From NCBI RefSeq assembly GCF_002993885.1, contig NZ_CM009578.1, forward strand, positions 2,998,009 to 3,062,008: 64,000 nt of DNA, read 5' to 3'. Position 1 is the stretch's first letter. Each line of letters opens with the position of its first letter. A program made the position numbers and the translations under genes. This stretch comes from Sphingopyxis lindanitolerans (GTDB lineage Bacteria; Pseudomonadota; Alphaproteobacteria; Sphingomonadales; Sphingomonadaceae). The notes under the pieces were generated by a model that saw only the letters and a list, made by a program, of their open reading frames with translations, ran no database searches and was not told where the DNA came from. Below, in pieces: positions 1 through 9,487 of the stretch.

Positions 1-1
1 C

Positions 2-715
2 TGGGCGCGGCGGGCCGAGCGCGATGACCCCGGCCGCCTATCGGTCGAATTGCCCGCGATCGTCGAAAGCGGCGTCGGCACTGGCCGCGCCCCCGAAACC
101 ATCGAAGCGGCCGCGATCGAAGCCTGGTCGGCGCTCGCGCCGCCGCCGCCCGCCGACCGTGCGGGCGAGATCGTGACCAGCGCTTCCGCCCTGTTCAATG
201 CCCGCGGGGTCGAAGGCGTATCGCTCGACGATGTCGCCGCCGGCCTCGGCGCGACCAAGGGGCTCGTCTATCATCATTTCAGCAGCAAGGCCGACCTCGT
301 CGCGGCCTGCCTCGAGCGGGCGTTCGCGCTTTATGGACGGCTTCTCGACCGCGCCGAAGACCATATAACGGGCGTCGAGCGGTCGCGCGCGGGGCTGGCG
401 CTCAACGTTCAGGCGCAGCTCGATCCGCTGGGTCCGATGTCGCTCACCGCGGCCGCGTATCACAAGCTGGGCGCCGACCAGCAGCGTCGCTTCAGCGCGA
501 TGACCGGCGCGCTCCTTGACCGCTCGATCGCGATGATGAAGCTCGGAAACGCCGACGGCACGTTGCGGCCGTTCGAGGCCGAGCCCACCGCGCTTGCCTC
601 GGCCGGCACCTTCAATTTCGTCGCCCGCTGGCTTCCGCGCGGCCGCGCCCTATCGCCCCGCTTCGTCGCTTTCGAGGTTTCCAACCTGTTCCTGCACGGG
701 CTGCGCGCGGGCTAG
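2..715 (+). CDS. TetR-type transcriptional regulator, 5' end outside window
   Basis: The reading frame is open to the left edge, so the true start lies upstream. The visible protein has about 50 residues of N-terminal sequence before a TetR helix-turn-helix (ASALFNARG, then the recognition helix GATKGLVYHHFSSKADL) and a roughly 140-residue ligand domain. A TetR fold normally begins near its own N-terminus, so the leading sequence is probably the end of a first TetR domain, as in tandem-TetR regulators of lipid or CoA metabolism. That is inference. Its stop codon overlaps the stop of the convergent DMT transporter by 4 bp. Ligand unknown. Confidence 0.8.
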   Translation, partial: WARRAERDDPGRLSVELPAIVESGVGTGRAPETIEAAAIEAWSALAPPPPADRAGEIVTSASALFNARGVEGVSLDDVAAGLGATKGLVYHHFSSKADLVAACLERAFALYGRLLDRAEDHITGVERSRAGLALNVQAQLDPLGPMSLTAAAYHKLGADQQRRFSAMTGALLDRSIAMMKLGNADGTLRPFEAEPTALASAGTFNFVARWLPRGRALSPRFVAFEVSNLFLHGLRAG

Positions 716-1629
716 GGTCCGTGGGTGGCGACGAGCGCCAGGATCACGCCGACGACAACGAGGAACAGGCCCGCCGCCTCCTGCCAGCGAACGGGCTCGC
801 GCAGATAGAAATGCGCGAAGCCGATGGTGAAGACGACCTCGATTTGCCCGACGACGCGCACGAGCGCGGCGGGAGCGGCGGCGAAGCCGGTATACCAGCA
901 TGCCGAGCCGAGCGCCGAAAGCAGGCCGACCTGGCTCGACGAGCGCCACGTTCGCGCGACCGCGCGCAAAGTGTCGCGGTCGCGGGCGACGATCCACGCC
1001 AGATGGAGCACACTTTGCATCGCCATCACGACGACGAGGGTGACGAGCGCCGACGCGATGATATCGACGCCGGGCAATTCGGCGGTCGCGAACTTGATCG
1101 CGATCGCCGCCGAGGCGAACATCGAGCCCGCCCCCAGGCCGTGGAGCGCCGCGGGCTGCCCGAGGGATGCGAAGATCTGGCGCGCGGTGATCCCGCGGCC
1201 GGTCAGCGCGAGCGTCAGGACGCCCGCGACGCCGACGACGATTCCCGCCCAGGCGAGCAGCGGCAGGCGCTCGCCGAAAAGCAAGGCGGTCACCAGCGCC
1301 GTCTGGATCGCCTCGGTCTTGGAAAAGGCGGTTCCAACCACGAAGCCGCGATGCCCGAAAGCCACGATCAGCAGGATGGTTCCCGCCATCTGCGTGACCG
1401 CGCCGATCAGTGCGAAGCCCAGAAAGGCGGGGCTGAGCGTCGGCACTATGATCTGCTGCATCGACAGCCAGATGGCGGCGAACAGCGCGGCAAAGGGCAG
1501 ACCATAGAGATAACGCACGAGCCCGGCGCCGCTGACGCTGAGCTCGGCGCGCAGCCGCTGCTGGAGCGCGGTGCGCCACGCCTGGAACAGTCCTCCGAAC
1601 AACGAGGCCGGAAGCCAGATCGGGTTCAT
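712..1629 (-). CDS. DMT-superfamily (EamA) membrane transporter
   Basis: 305 residues, almost wholly hydrophobic, with about ten predicted membrane helices in two EamA-like repeats, which is the standard size for drug/metabolite exporters (DMT superfamily, inner membrane). The substrate cannot be deduced. It starts at an ATG and is transcribed divergently from leuC. The 220-bp gap contains a copy of the TTAG-N4-CTAA operator, so it probably belongs to the island regulon and may export or import a pathway intermediate. Convergent with, and overlapping, the upstream TetR gene at its stop. Confidence 0.85.
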   Translation of the reverse strand: MNPIWLPASLFGGLFQAWRTALQQRLRAELSVSGAGLVRYLYGLPFAALFAAIWLSMQQIIVPTLSPAFLGFALIGAVTQMAGTILLIVAFGHRGFVVGTAFSKTEAIQTALVTALLFGERLPLLAWAGIVVGVAGVLTLALTGRGITARQIFASLGQPAALHGLGAGSMFASAAIAIKFATAELPGVDIIASALVTLVVVMAMQSVLHLAWIVARDRDTLRAVARTWRSSSQVGLLSALGSACWYTGFAAAPAALVRVVGQIEVVFTIGFAHFYLREPVRWQEAAGLFLVVVGVILALVATHGP

Positions 1630-1733
1630 GCCGCGGGTCTCGCGCCGCGCGCCGTCGCGATCGGCCTTTTCGTTCGTCGTGAAATCATGCGTCTCCCCTC
1701 GCGTCGCTTGCCTCGATCGCCATGTTCGGCGTA

Positions 1734-1750
1734 TATAATTAGTATTCTAA
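1734..1750 (+). promoter_or_regulatory. leuC promoter -10 (TATAAT) with TTAG-N4-CTAA operator, site 1
   Basis: A perfect TATAAT (1734-1739) runs into TTAGTATTCTAA (1739-1750). It is the first of eight copies of the inverted repeat TTAG-N4-CTAA in this island. It lies between the divergent DMT transporter and leuC, placed so that a bound protein would block initiation. The operator role is inference from recurrence and position. Confidence 0.65.
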
Positions 1751-1852
1751 GTAATTGGAGGTCGGGGCGCAACGGTGCAAATGCAATCGGGAAACGGAAA
1801 GCGCGGCAGGGAGGCGCGGGATGATGCGGCGGGCGTGCAGGCGGCGCGCGCG

Positions 1853-3271
1853 ATGCCTTCGCCTGGCCCCCGCACCCTCTATGACAAGCTGTGGGATGCG
1901 CATGCTGTCGCCGAGGACGATGGCGAGACCTTGCTCTATGTCGACCTGCACCTGCTCCACGAAGTGACCTCTCCGCAGGCCTTCGCGGGGCTGGCGGCGG
2001 CGGGCCGAACGGTGCGGCGTCCCGAGCGCGCCTTGGCGCTGTCGGATCATAATGTCCCGACGATGGGGCAGGCGGCGGGGCCGGCCGGGGTCGCCGACGC
2101 CGCGGCGCGGGCGCAACTCGAAGCCCTCGTCGACAACACGCGCCGTTTCGGGATCGAGAATTTTCCGATGGGCGATCCGCGCGGCGGCATCGTCCATGTC
2201 GTCGGCCCCGAACAGGGGCGCTCGCAGCCGGGGATGACGATCGTCTGCGGCGACAGCCACACCTCGACCCACGGCGCCTTCGGTGCGCTCGCCTTTGGAA
2301 TCGGCACGTCGGAGGTCGAGCATGTGCTCGCGACGCAGACGATCCGCCAACGCAAGTCGCGCAACATGCGGATCTGCGTCGAGGGGCGTCTCGCGCCGCA
2401 TGTCCATGCCAAGGATCTGGCGCTGCACCTGCTCGGGCTGGTCGGGGTCGACGGGGCGACGGGCCATGTCATCGAATATGCGGGGGCCGCGGTTCGTGCG
2501 CTGTCGATGGAAGGCCGGATGACGCTCTGCAATCTCAGCATCGAGATGGGCGCGCGGGCCGGGCTGGTCGCGCCCGACGCGACGACCTTCGCCTATCTTG
2601 AAGGGCGCGGCGCGGCGCCGGGGGGCGAGGCGTGGACCGCGGCGCTGGCGCGCTGGCGGACGCTGCCCAGCGACGCGGAGGCCGTTTTTGAGCGCGAGCT
2701 ACGGATCGATGCCGCCGATGTGGCGCCGATGGTGAGTTGGGGAACGAACCCGTCGCAGGTGATCGGCATCGACGGACGGATTCCCGATCCCGCTGGCTTG
2801 CCGAGTGCCGATGCGCGCGATGCTGCGGCGCGGGCGCTTGCTTATATGGCGCTGTTGCCGGGACAGAAGATTGCGGGGACGCGGCTCGACCGGGTCTTCA
2901 TCGGCAGTTGCACCAACAGCCGGATCGAGGATCTGCGCATCGTCGCCGACATCGTGCGTGGACGCCGCGTCGCGCCGCATGTTCGGGCGATGGTCGTGCC
3001 GGGGTCGGGGCTGGTGAAGCGCGCGGCCGAGGCGGAGGGGATCGACGCCGTGCTGCGCGCGGCGGGCTTCGACTGGCGCGAGCCGGGCTGTTCGATGTGC
3101 GTCGGCATGAACCCCGATCGGCTGCACCCCGGCGAGCGCTGTGCCGCGACCTCGAATCGCAATTTCGAGAACCGCCAGGGGCGCGGCGGGCGCACCCATT
3201 TGATGAGCCCGGCGCTCGCCGCGGCGAGCGCGATCGCGGGAGGAATCGCGGACCCGGCGAGCCTCGATTAG
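1853..3271 (+). CDS. leuC: LeuC-type hydro-lyase large subunit (3-isopropylmalate dehydratase family)
   Basis: 472 residues with the aconitase-family large-subunit fold. The N-terminus ([20 protein letters not shown]) aligns with LeuC, the [14 protein letters not shown] motif is present, and the [4Fe-4S] cysteines are in GSCTNSRI and [10 protein letters not shown]. The family isomerises 2- and 3-hydroxy diacids by dehydration and rehydration. I chose the ATG at 1853 because it matches family N-termini; a GTG at 1775 or ATG at 1781 would add 24-26 residues and lies nearer the GGAGG at 1756-1760. Its small subunit lies convergently on the other strand instead of downstream. In a catabolic island the substrate may be a methylmalate or maleate analogue, not isopropylmalate. 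Confidence 0.88.
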   Translation: MPSPGPRTLYDKLWDAHAVAEDDGETLLYVDLHLLHEVTSPQAFAGLAAAGRTVRRPERALALSDHNVPTMGQAAGPAGVADAAARAQLEALVDNTRRFGIENFPMGDPRGGIVHVVGPEQGRSQPGMTIVCGDSHTSTHGAFGALAFGIGTSEVEHVLATQTIRQRKSRNMRICVEGRLAPHVHAKDLALHLLGLVGVDGATGHVIEYAGAAVRALSMEGRMTLCNLSIEMGARAGLVAPDATTFAYLEGRGAAPGGEAWTAALARWRTLPSDAEAVFERELRIDAADVAPMVSWGTNPSQVIGIDGRIPDPAGLPSADARDAAARALAYMALLPGQKIAGTRLDRVFIGSCTNSRIEDLRIVADIVRGRRVAPHVRAMVVPGSGLVKRAAEAEGIDAVLRAAGFDWREPGCSMCVGMNPDRLHPGERCAATSNRNFENRQGRGGRTHLMSPALAAASAIAGGIADPASLD

Positions 3272-3852
3272 GTGATGTTCTCGAACCGCGTGATTGTGGC
3301 TTCGCGCCGCATCGTCCGCGCAATGTCGTCGAGCCCCTCGATCAGCGTCCGCCGGTCGTGCGGATCGACGTCGAACGCGATGCTTTCCCCCGAAGCGAGC
3401 GTGATCCGCTGTGCGACAAGATCGACAGTCAGCGGCGCAAATTGCGCGAGCGCAATTTCCTCGCGCAGCCGTTCGCAAACCTCGGCGGGCAACCGGATCA
3501 GCAGCAGTCCGTTCTTGCGCGCATTGTTCGAGAAGATGTCGCCAAAGCTCGGCGCGATGACGCAGCGGATGCCGAAATCGGTGAGCGCCCACACCGCATG
3601 CTCGCGCGACGACCCGCAACCGAAATTGCGATCGGCGATCAGGATTTGCGCGGCGCGGCACGCGGCGCCGTTCAGGACGAAATCCTCGCGCGCGCTGCCG
3701 TCCGACGCATAGCGAAGCTCCTGGAACAGGTGCCTGCCAAGGCCGCTGCGCGACAGCGCCTTCATGAAATGCGCCGGAATGATCATGTCGGTATCGACAT
3801 TGGCGAGCGGCAGCGGCGCGGCCACCGCGGTCAGCCGAGTGAATTTTTCCAC
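3268..3852 (-). CDS. leuD: LeuD-type hydro-lyase small subunit
   Basis: 194 residues, the usual LeuD length. It shows the swivel-domain signatures [14 protein letters not shown] near the N-terminus and the strongly conserved [15 protein letters not shown] and [16 protein letters not shown] motifs. It is expected to form a heterodimer with the product of the convergent leuC gene; the two coding regions overlap by 4 bp at their stops. Its promoter region carries the operator TTAGCATTCTAA, so the two subunits appear to be co-regulated by separate copies of the same site rather than by co-transcription. The specificity loop cannot be assigned reliably by eye. Confidence 0.9.
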   Translation of the reverse strand: MEKFTRLTAVAAPLPLANVDTDMIIPAHFMKALSRSGLGRHLFQELRYASDGSAREDFVLNGAACRAAQILIADRNFGCGSSREHAVWALTDFGIRCVIAPSFGDIFSNNARKNGLLLIRLPAEVCERLREEIALAQFAPLTVDLVAQRITLASGESIAFDVDPHDRRTLIEGLDDIARTMRREATITRFENIT

Positions 3853-3869
3853 ATCTCTCTTTCTTTATC

Positions 3870-3881
3870 TTAGCATTCTAA
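3870..3881. promoter_or_regulatory. TTAG-N4-CTAA operator, site 2 (leuD / marR)
   Basis: TTAGCATTCTAA, followed by GTATATT, lies in the divergent gap between leuD and the first MarR gene. On the minus strand a TTGGAC -35 with 16-bp spacing to TATACT gives a plausible leuD promoter that runs into the site. Confidence 0.65.
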
Positions 3882-3978
3882 GTATATTCGAGATGCGCTT
3901 TTGTCCAACGATATCGAAGCGCCGAAGCTATTGCGACGCGAATCATAGGGCCTTAGAGTCAGGCAAAGGGGACGATCT

Positions 3979-4485
3979 TTGGCAAAGAAGAACGAGACTT
4001 TCCGATATCCGGCGGAATATTATACCAACCCGGAAAACAGCCTCGGCTATCTCGCGCGCATCGTCTTTCGGTCCTTTTCGCGCCTGCTCGAGCGCAGCAC
4101 GCTGACCCACGACGTATCGGCGGGGCAATGGCGCTTCCTGCGCCAGCTCTGGCGCGAGGATGGCATCACCCAGCGCGAACTCAGCGAGCGCGTGGGCATG
4201 CGCGAGCCGACGACGGTGGTGGCGCTCAAGGGGCTTGAAAAGGCCGGCTTCATCACGCGCAAGAAGACGGCGGAGGACCGGCGCAAGACTTTCATCCACC
4301 TGACGCCGCACGCGCGGAAACTCGAACTGGTCCTCGCCCCGATGAATGCCGAAGTCCACAAGGTCGCGACCCGCGGCATGACCGACGAGGAGGTCGAGAC
4401 GCTGCGGGTACTGATGCGGCGCGTCATCGAAAATCTGGCCGACGAAACCGCCAAGCTTTCGACGTTGTCGGACATCAAGGCCTGA
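3979..4485 (+). CDS. MarR-family regulator, candidate master regulator of the island
   Basis: 168 residues with a winged helix of MarR type: the helix-turn-helix (ITQRELSERVGMREPTTVVALKGLEKAGFI) is followed by the wing (RKKTAEDRRKTFIHLT) and dimerisation helices at both ends. MarR proteins bind short palindromes as dimers and are released by phenolic or CoA-linked ligands. The start is TTG at 3979, preceded by AAAGGGG; no better start is in frame. The gene is divergent from leuD with an operator between them and another operator just after it, so autoregulation is likely. It is one of two MarR candidates for the TTAG-N4-CTAA site. Confidence 0.85.
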   Translation: MAKKNETFRYPAEYYTNPENSLGYLARIVFRSFSRLLERSTLTHDVSAGQWRFLRQLWREDGITQRELSERVGMREPTTVVALKGLEKAGFITRKKTAEDRRKTFIHLTPHARKLELVLAPMNAEVHKVATRGMTDEEVETLRVLMRRVIENLADETAKLSTLSDIKA

Positions 4486-4525
4486 TCGCCGCGTCAAGAC
4501 GGTTGCGGCTCCGTCCCGAAATAGG

Positions 4526-4537
4526 TTAGTATACTAA
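4526..4537. promoter_or_regulatory. TTAG-N4-CTAA operator, site 3 (FMN reductase)
   Basis: A perfect 12-bp palindrome, TTAGTATACTAA, 22 bp ahead of the FMN reductase start and directly after the MarR gene. It is identical to site 7 (22847). Confidence 0.7.
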
Positions 4538-4558
4538 TTATCTTGTCGGGAGGGAAAT

Positions 4559-5134
4559 TTGACCAATATTGCGGTTGTCGTGGGAAGCACGCGCGAAGGG
4601 TCGTTCAACCGGATGCTCGGTAAGCTCGCTATCCGGGCGCTGGAGGCCAAGGGCGCCATTGTCGCCGATGTCGATCTTTCGGATTTCGATCTGCCGCTCT
4701 ATTCGGCGGCGCGCGAGGCCGAGGCTTTCCCCGCCGACGCCGAGCGGCTGAAGCGGCTTTTCGCGGCGCAGGACGGTCTGCTGTTCGTCTCGCCCGAATA
4801 TAATGGCTCGGTATCGCCGTTGCTCAAGAATGCGATCGACTGGGCCTCGCGCCCGACCGGCGACGAATCGCTCGTCGCATTGAGCGCCTATCGCGGGAAA
4901 GCGAGCGCGGTCATGGCGGCGTCGATCGGCCCGTTCGGCGGGCTGCGCGGCCTGATGCACCTGCGCCAGATTCTGTCGACGATCCAGACGCTCGTCATTC
5001 CCGAACAAGTGCTGGTGCCGAACGCGCACGCCGCGTTCGACGCCGACGGCAATCTTGTCGAAGCCTTGCCCGCGACGCTGGTCGAGATGACCGCGGCACG
5101 GCTCGTCGCGGTGGCGAAGGCCCTCGCCGTCTAG
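4559..5134 (+). CDS. NAD(P)H-dependent FMN reductase
   Basis: 191 residues of the flavodoxin-like NADPH-FMN/quinone reductase family. The N-terminal phosphate-binding loop (VVGSTREGSFNRML), the SPEYNGSVSPLLKNAIDW motif around residue 80 and the GPFGGLRG loop are typical. The family uses NAD(P)H to reduce FMN, quinones or azo compounds, often as the flavin-supplying partner of a monooxygenase. No partner monooxygenase is encoded in the island. The start is TTG at 4559, supported by a strong GGGAGGG at 4548-4554. Its stop overlaps that of the convergent second MarR gene. Confidence 0.85.
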   Translation: MTNIAVVVGSTREGSFNRMLGKLAIRALEAKGAIVADVDLSDFDLPLYSAAREAEAFPADAERLKRLFAAQDGLLFVSPEYNGSVSPLLKNAIDWASRPTGDESLVALSAYRGKASAVMAASIGPFGGLRGLMHLRQILSTIQTLVIPEQVLVPNAHAAFDADGNLVEALPATLVEMTAARLVAVAKALAV

Positions 5135-5565
5135 GCTTTGCGCTCGATATTGTCGCCCCAGTCGGCCTCGAGCGTGGCGAGCAGGGCATCGAATCGCTCG
5201 TGGCCCAGCCGTTCGGCGAGCTGATCGGACAGCGCGTCCATCGCATGCTGGGCATCCTGCCGCATCCGCGCGCCGGTGGTGGTCAGCGACACGATCATGT
5301 GCCGCCGGTCGCCGGGGTCGGGGGCAAGTTCGACCATGCCGAGCCGGACCATCTGGTTGATCGTGCTGTGGATCGCCTGGCGCGATACGCCGAGGTTGCG
5401 GGCGATGTCCGACGGACGCACGATGCCGCTGACGATATTGGTCATGACCATCGATTGCGGCCGGCTGACATCGGGCCAGCCGCGGTCGTGGAGCCGCGAC
5501 TGAAGGCCTTCGTCGAGCCAGCAGAAGCGCTGGAACAGAGCGATGATAAGCTGATTGGTGCGCAT
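5131..5565 (-). CDS. MarR-family regulator 2
   Basis: About 144 residues from the ATG at 5565; an upstream in-frame ATG at 5640 would add 25 Arg/Ser-rich residues of unlikely quality. The winged helix is clear: VRPSDIARNLGVSRQAIHSTINQMVRLGMV, then the wing PDPGDRRHMIVSLTTTG. The gene is transcribed divergently from the CoA-ligase operon with operator site 4 between them, the classic arrangement for a local repressor, and is the second candidate for the TTAG-N4-CTAA site. The effector is unknown; an acyl-CoA made by the neighbouring ligase is a reasonable guess. Confidence 0.82.
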   Translation of the reverse strand: MRTNQLIIALFQRFCWLDEGLQSRLHDRGWPDVSRPQSMVMTNIVSGIVRPSDIARNLGVSRQAIHSTINQMVRLGMVELAPDPGDRRHMIVSLTTTGARMRQDAQHAMDALSDQLAERLGHERFDALLATLEADWGDNIERKA

Positions 5566-5669
5566 GCGACGCTGACGATAATCCCTGGTGCCGACGGGCG
5601 CCGACCGGGTCACGCTAGAAGAGCGGGCGGCGCGAGGCAAGGCGGAGCGGCGTTGCCAAAGTAAAATGC

Positions 5670-5681
5670 TTAGTATACTAT
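5670..5681. promoter_or_regulatory. TTAG-N4-CTAA operator, site 4 (CoA ligase operon / marR2)
   Basis: TTAGTATACTAT, one mismatch from the full palindrome. A plausible plus-strand promoter overlaps it: TTGCCA at 5653-5658, 17-bp spacer, TACTAT at 5676-5681. It lies 31 bp ahead of the CoA-ligase ATG. Confidence 0.65.
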
Positions 5682-5711
5682 CTTTATGGATAAGAGGGAG
5701 AGACGCTCCGC

Positions 5712-7346
<1,635 letters not shown>

Positions 7347-7371
7347 ACCAGACAGACAATCAGGAGAGACG

Positions 7372-8505
7372 ATGATGGTGGACCCGAACGGGATCGAAGG
7401 ATTGGACGCGCAAGTCATCGGGCGCGTGTCGCCGACCGCGCCGCGCATCCAGGCGGGCGGGCATCCATGCCAGGGCATTTACTGGACCGAAAGCGGCAAG
7501 CGTCCGAAGGTCGCAATCATCGCGACCCATTATAATGTCGACTTTTCCGAACATTATATCGCGCCCTATTTCGCGCGTCAGGGCTTTGGCTTCCTCGGCT
7601 GGAACACGCGCTATCGCGGGGTCGAGGACCAGTTCCTGCTCGAACATGCGGTGCTCGACATCGGCGTCGGCATGAAGTGGCTGAAAGAAGAGGCCGGGGT
7701 CGAACAGATCGTCATCCTCGGCAATTCGGGCGGCGGATCGTTGATGGGCGCTTATCAGGCCGAAGCGATCGCGCCGACCCTGACCGACCGGCTGCCTGCG
7801 GTGGGGCAGGATGCGCTTGCCCGCCTCGTGAAGGGCGACCTTTATATCAGCTTCAACGCGCATCAGGGGCGCCCCGAAGTGCTGACCGACTGGATGGATG
7901 CGTCGGTGATCGACGAGAATGATCCGGTGGCAACCGACCCCGAACTCGACCCGTTCAACCCCGACAACGGCCCGCCCTATTCGGCCGCCTTCATCGAAAA
8001 ATACCGCACCGCGCAGCGCGCCCGCAACCAGCGGATCACCGACTGGGCGAAGGCCGAGCTGGCGCGTCTGAACGCCGCGGGCATCCCCGACCGCATCTTT
8101 CCGATGTTCCGCTGCTGGGGCGACATCCGCTGCGTCGATCCGGCGATCGACCCGTCGGATCGCAAGCCCAACTGGTGCTATCGCGGCGACCCGGCGATGG
8201 CGAACCGCACGCCGAGCATCGGTCGCGCCAACACGATCAAGACGTGGCTCAATATGTGGAGCCTCGAAACCTCGCCCTGCCAGGGCCAGCCGCACCTTGC
8301 CAAGCACGACACCCCGGCGCTGGTCGTGCAGGGGATGGCCGACACCGGCGTCTTTCCCAGCGACGCGCGCAAGATTTTCGACTTTCTGGGCAGCCAGGAC
8401 AAAAGGATCGAATTGATCCCCGGCGCCCATTATTTCGAGGATTCGCTGGCCGAGCGGCAGCAGGCCGCCGACCTGGTCGGTGCCTGGATCCGGGAGAAGC
8501 TGTGA
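7372..8505 (+). CDS. Alpha/beta hydrolase, 377 residues
   Basis: Alpha/beta-hydrolase fold with the nucleophile elbow GNSGGGS near residue 121 and a C-terminal His in GAHYFED; the acid is probably the Asp in GMADTGVF. It is longer than a minimal hydrolase because of a cap region of about 130 residues (roughly 180-300) rich in Asp, Trp and Cys. There is no signal peptide, so it is cytoplasmic. It follows the CoA ligase by 25 bp with a GGAGAG ribosome site and precedes the kinase gene with essentially no gap, so it is part of the same transcript. An ester, lactone or thioester substrate is likely but unidentified. Confidence 0.82.
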   Translation: MMVDPNGIEGLDAQVIGRVSPTAPRIQAGGHPCQGIYWTESGKRPKVAIIATHYNVDFSEHYIAPYFARQGFGFLGWNTRYRGVEDQFLLEHAVLDIGVGMKWLKEEAGVEQIVILGNSGGGSLMGAYQAEAIAPTLTDRLPAVGQDALARLVKGDLYISFNAHQGRPEVLTDWMDASVIDENDPVATDPELDPFNPDNGPPYSAAFIEKYRTAQRARNQRITDWAKAELARLNAAGIPDRIFPMFRCWGDIRCVDPAIDPSDRKPNWCYRGDPAMANRTPSIGRANTIKTWLNMWSLETSPCQGQPHLAKHDTPALVVQGMADTGVFPSDARKIFDFLGSQDKRIELIPGAHYFEDSLAERQQAADLVGAWIREKL

Positions 8506-8506
8506 C

Positions 8507-9487
8507 GTGGCGATCGACGCCGACATGATCGACGGTTTGCGCGGCGCCGGTCTGGTGGGCGAGGGCGAGGTCGTCCTCGAACCGCTGGCCGGCGGCGTGT
8601 CGTGCGACGTGTGGAAGGTCGAGACCCTGGCCGGGCCGATCGTCGTCAAGCGCCCGCTCGAACAATTGCGCGTCGCCGCCGAATGGCATGCGCCGGTCGA
8701 GCGCGGGCAGAGCGAAGTGCGCTGGCTGCGCCGCGCGCGCGGCGTCGATGGCCGCATCGCGCCCGAGGTGCTGGCCGAGCTGCCCGTCGGTCACGCCTTT
8801 GCGATGCGCTTTCTTCCCGGCTGTCCGGTGTGGAAGGACGAACTGACCGCGGGGCGCGTCGAGGTCGATTTCGCGGCCGCGGTGGGACGGTCGATCGCTG
8901 CGGTCCATGCCGCGACCGCGAACAGTGCCGCCGATCGCGACGCCTTTCCGAACGACGCGATGTTCCGCGCGCTGCGCGTCGATCCCTTTCTGCTGTTCGT
9001 CGCCCAGAAGGACGCGGACTTCGCACCGGCGCTCTATGCGCTCGCCGACGACCTCACGTCGCGCAAGATCGCGCTCGTCCATGGCGACGTCAGCCCGAAG
9101 AATATTCTCGTCAGCGCCGAAGGGCCGGTGTTCCTCGATGCCGAGTGCGCGGTCTATGGCGATCCGGCGTTCGATCTCGCCTTCTGCGCCACCCATCTGC
9201 TGCTCAAGGCGGTGTGGCTGGGGGACGACCGATTGCAGCAGTCGGCGGCGGCGCTCGTCCACGCTTATCGCGCCGGGATCGATTGGGAAGACCCTGCCGA
9301 CCTGCAACTGCGCGCGGGCAAGCTGGTCGCGGCGTTGCTGCTCGCGCGCGTCGAGGGCAAATCACCCGCACCCTATCTCACCGACCTCGAACATCAGCGC
9401 ATCGTGCGCGATCAGGCGCGCGCGCTGCTGTTGGCGCCGACGCCGATCGACGCGCTGGTCGCCAACTGGAAAAGGAACCTCGCATGA
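8507..9487 (+). CDS. APH-family small-molecule kinase
   Basis: About 326 residues of the aminoglycoside phosphotransferase (choline-kinase-like) fold. The ATP-anchoring lysine is in IVVKRP, the catalytic loop is VHGDVSPKNILV (Asp base, Asn metal ligand) and the second metal Asp is in FLDAECAVYGDPAFDLAF. Family members phosphorylate hydroxyl groups of small molecules such as sugars, choline or amino acids. I start it at GTG 8507, one base after the hydrolase stop; the frame extends to 8480 but overlaps the hydrolase. Its stop overlaps the ATG of the enolase homologue (ATGA), so the two are translationally coupled. It may supply a phosphorylated hydroxy acid to that enzyme. Confidence 0.85.
   Translation: MAIDADMIDGLRGAGLVGEGEVVLEPLAGGVSCDVWKVETLAGPIVVKRPLEQLRVAAEWHAPVERGQSEVRWLRRARGVDGRIAPEVLAELPVGHAFAMRFLPGCPVWKDELTAGRVEVDFAAAVGRSIAAVHAATANSAADRDAFPNDAMFRALRVDPFLLFVAQKDADFAPALYALADDLTSRKIALVHGDVSPKNILVSAEGPVFLDAECAVYGDPAFDLAFCATHLLLKAVWLGDDRLQQSAAALVHAYRAGIDWEDPADLQLRAGKLVAALLLARVEGKSPAPYLTDLEHQRIVRDQARALLLAPTPIDALVANWKRNLA

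Noticed and set aside
1853..3852. Leucine biosynthesis operon
   Set aside because: No leuA or leuB nearby, subunits are convergent, and the operators are shared with catabolic genes; kept only as a family assignment.
8507..9487. Aminoglycoside resistance kinase
   Set aside because: The fold is shared by many metabolic kinases; the operon context is catabolic and nothing points to antibiotics.
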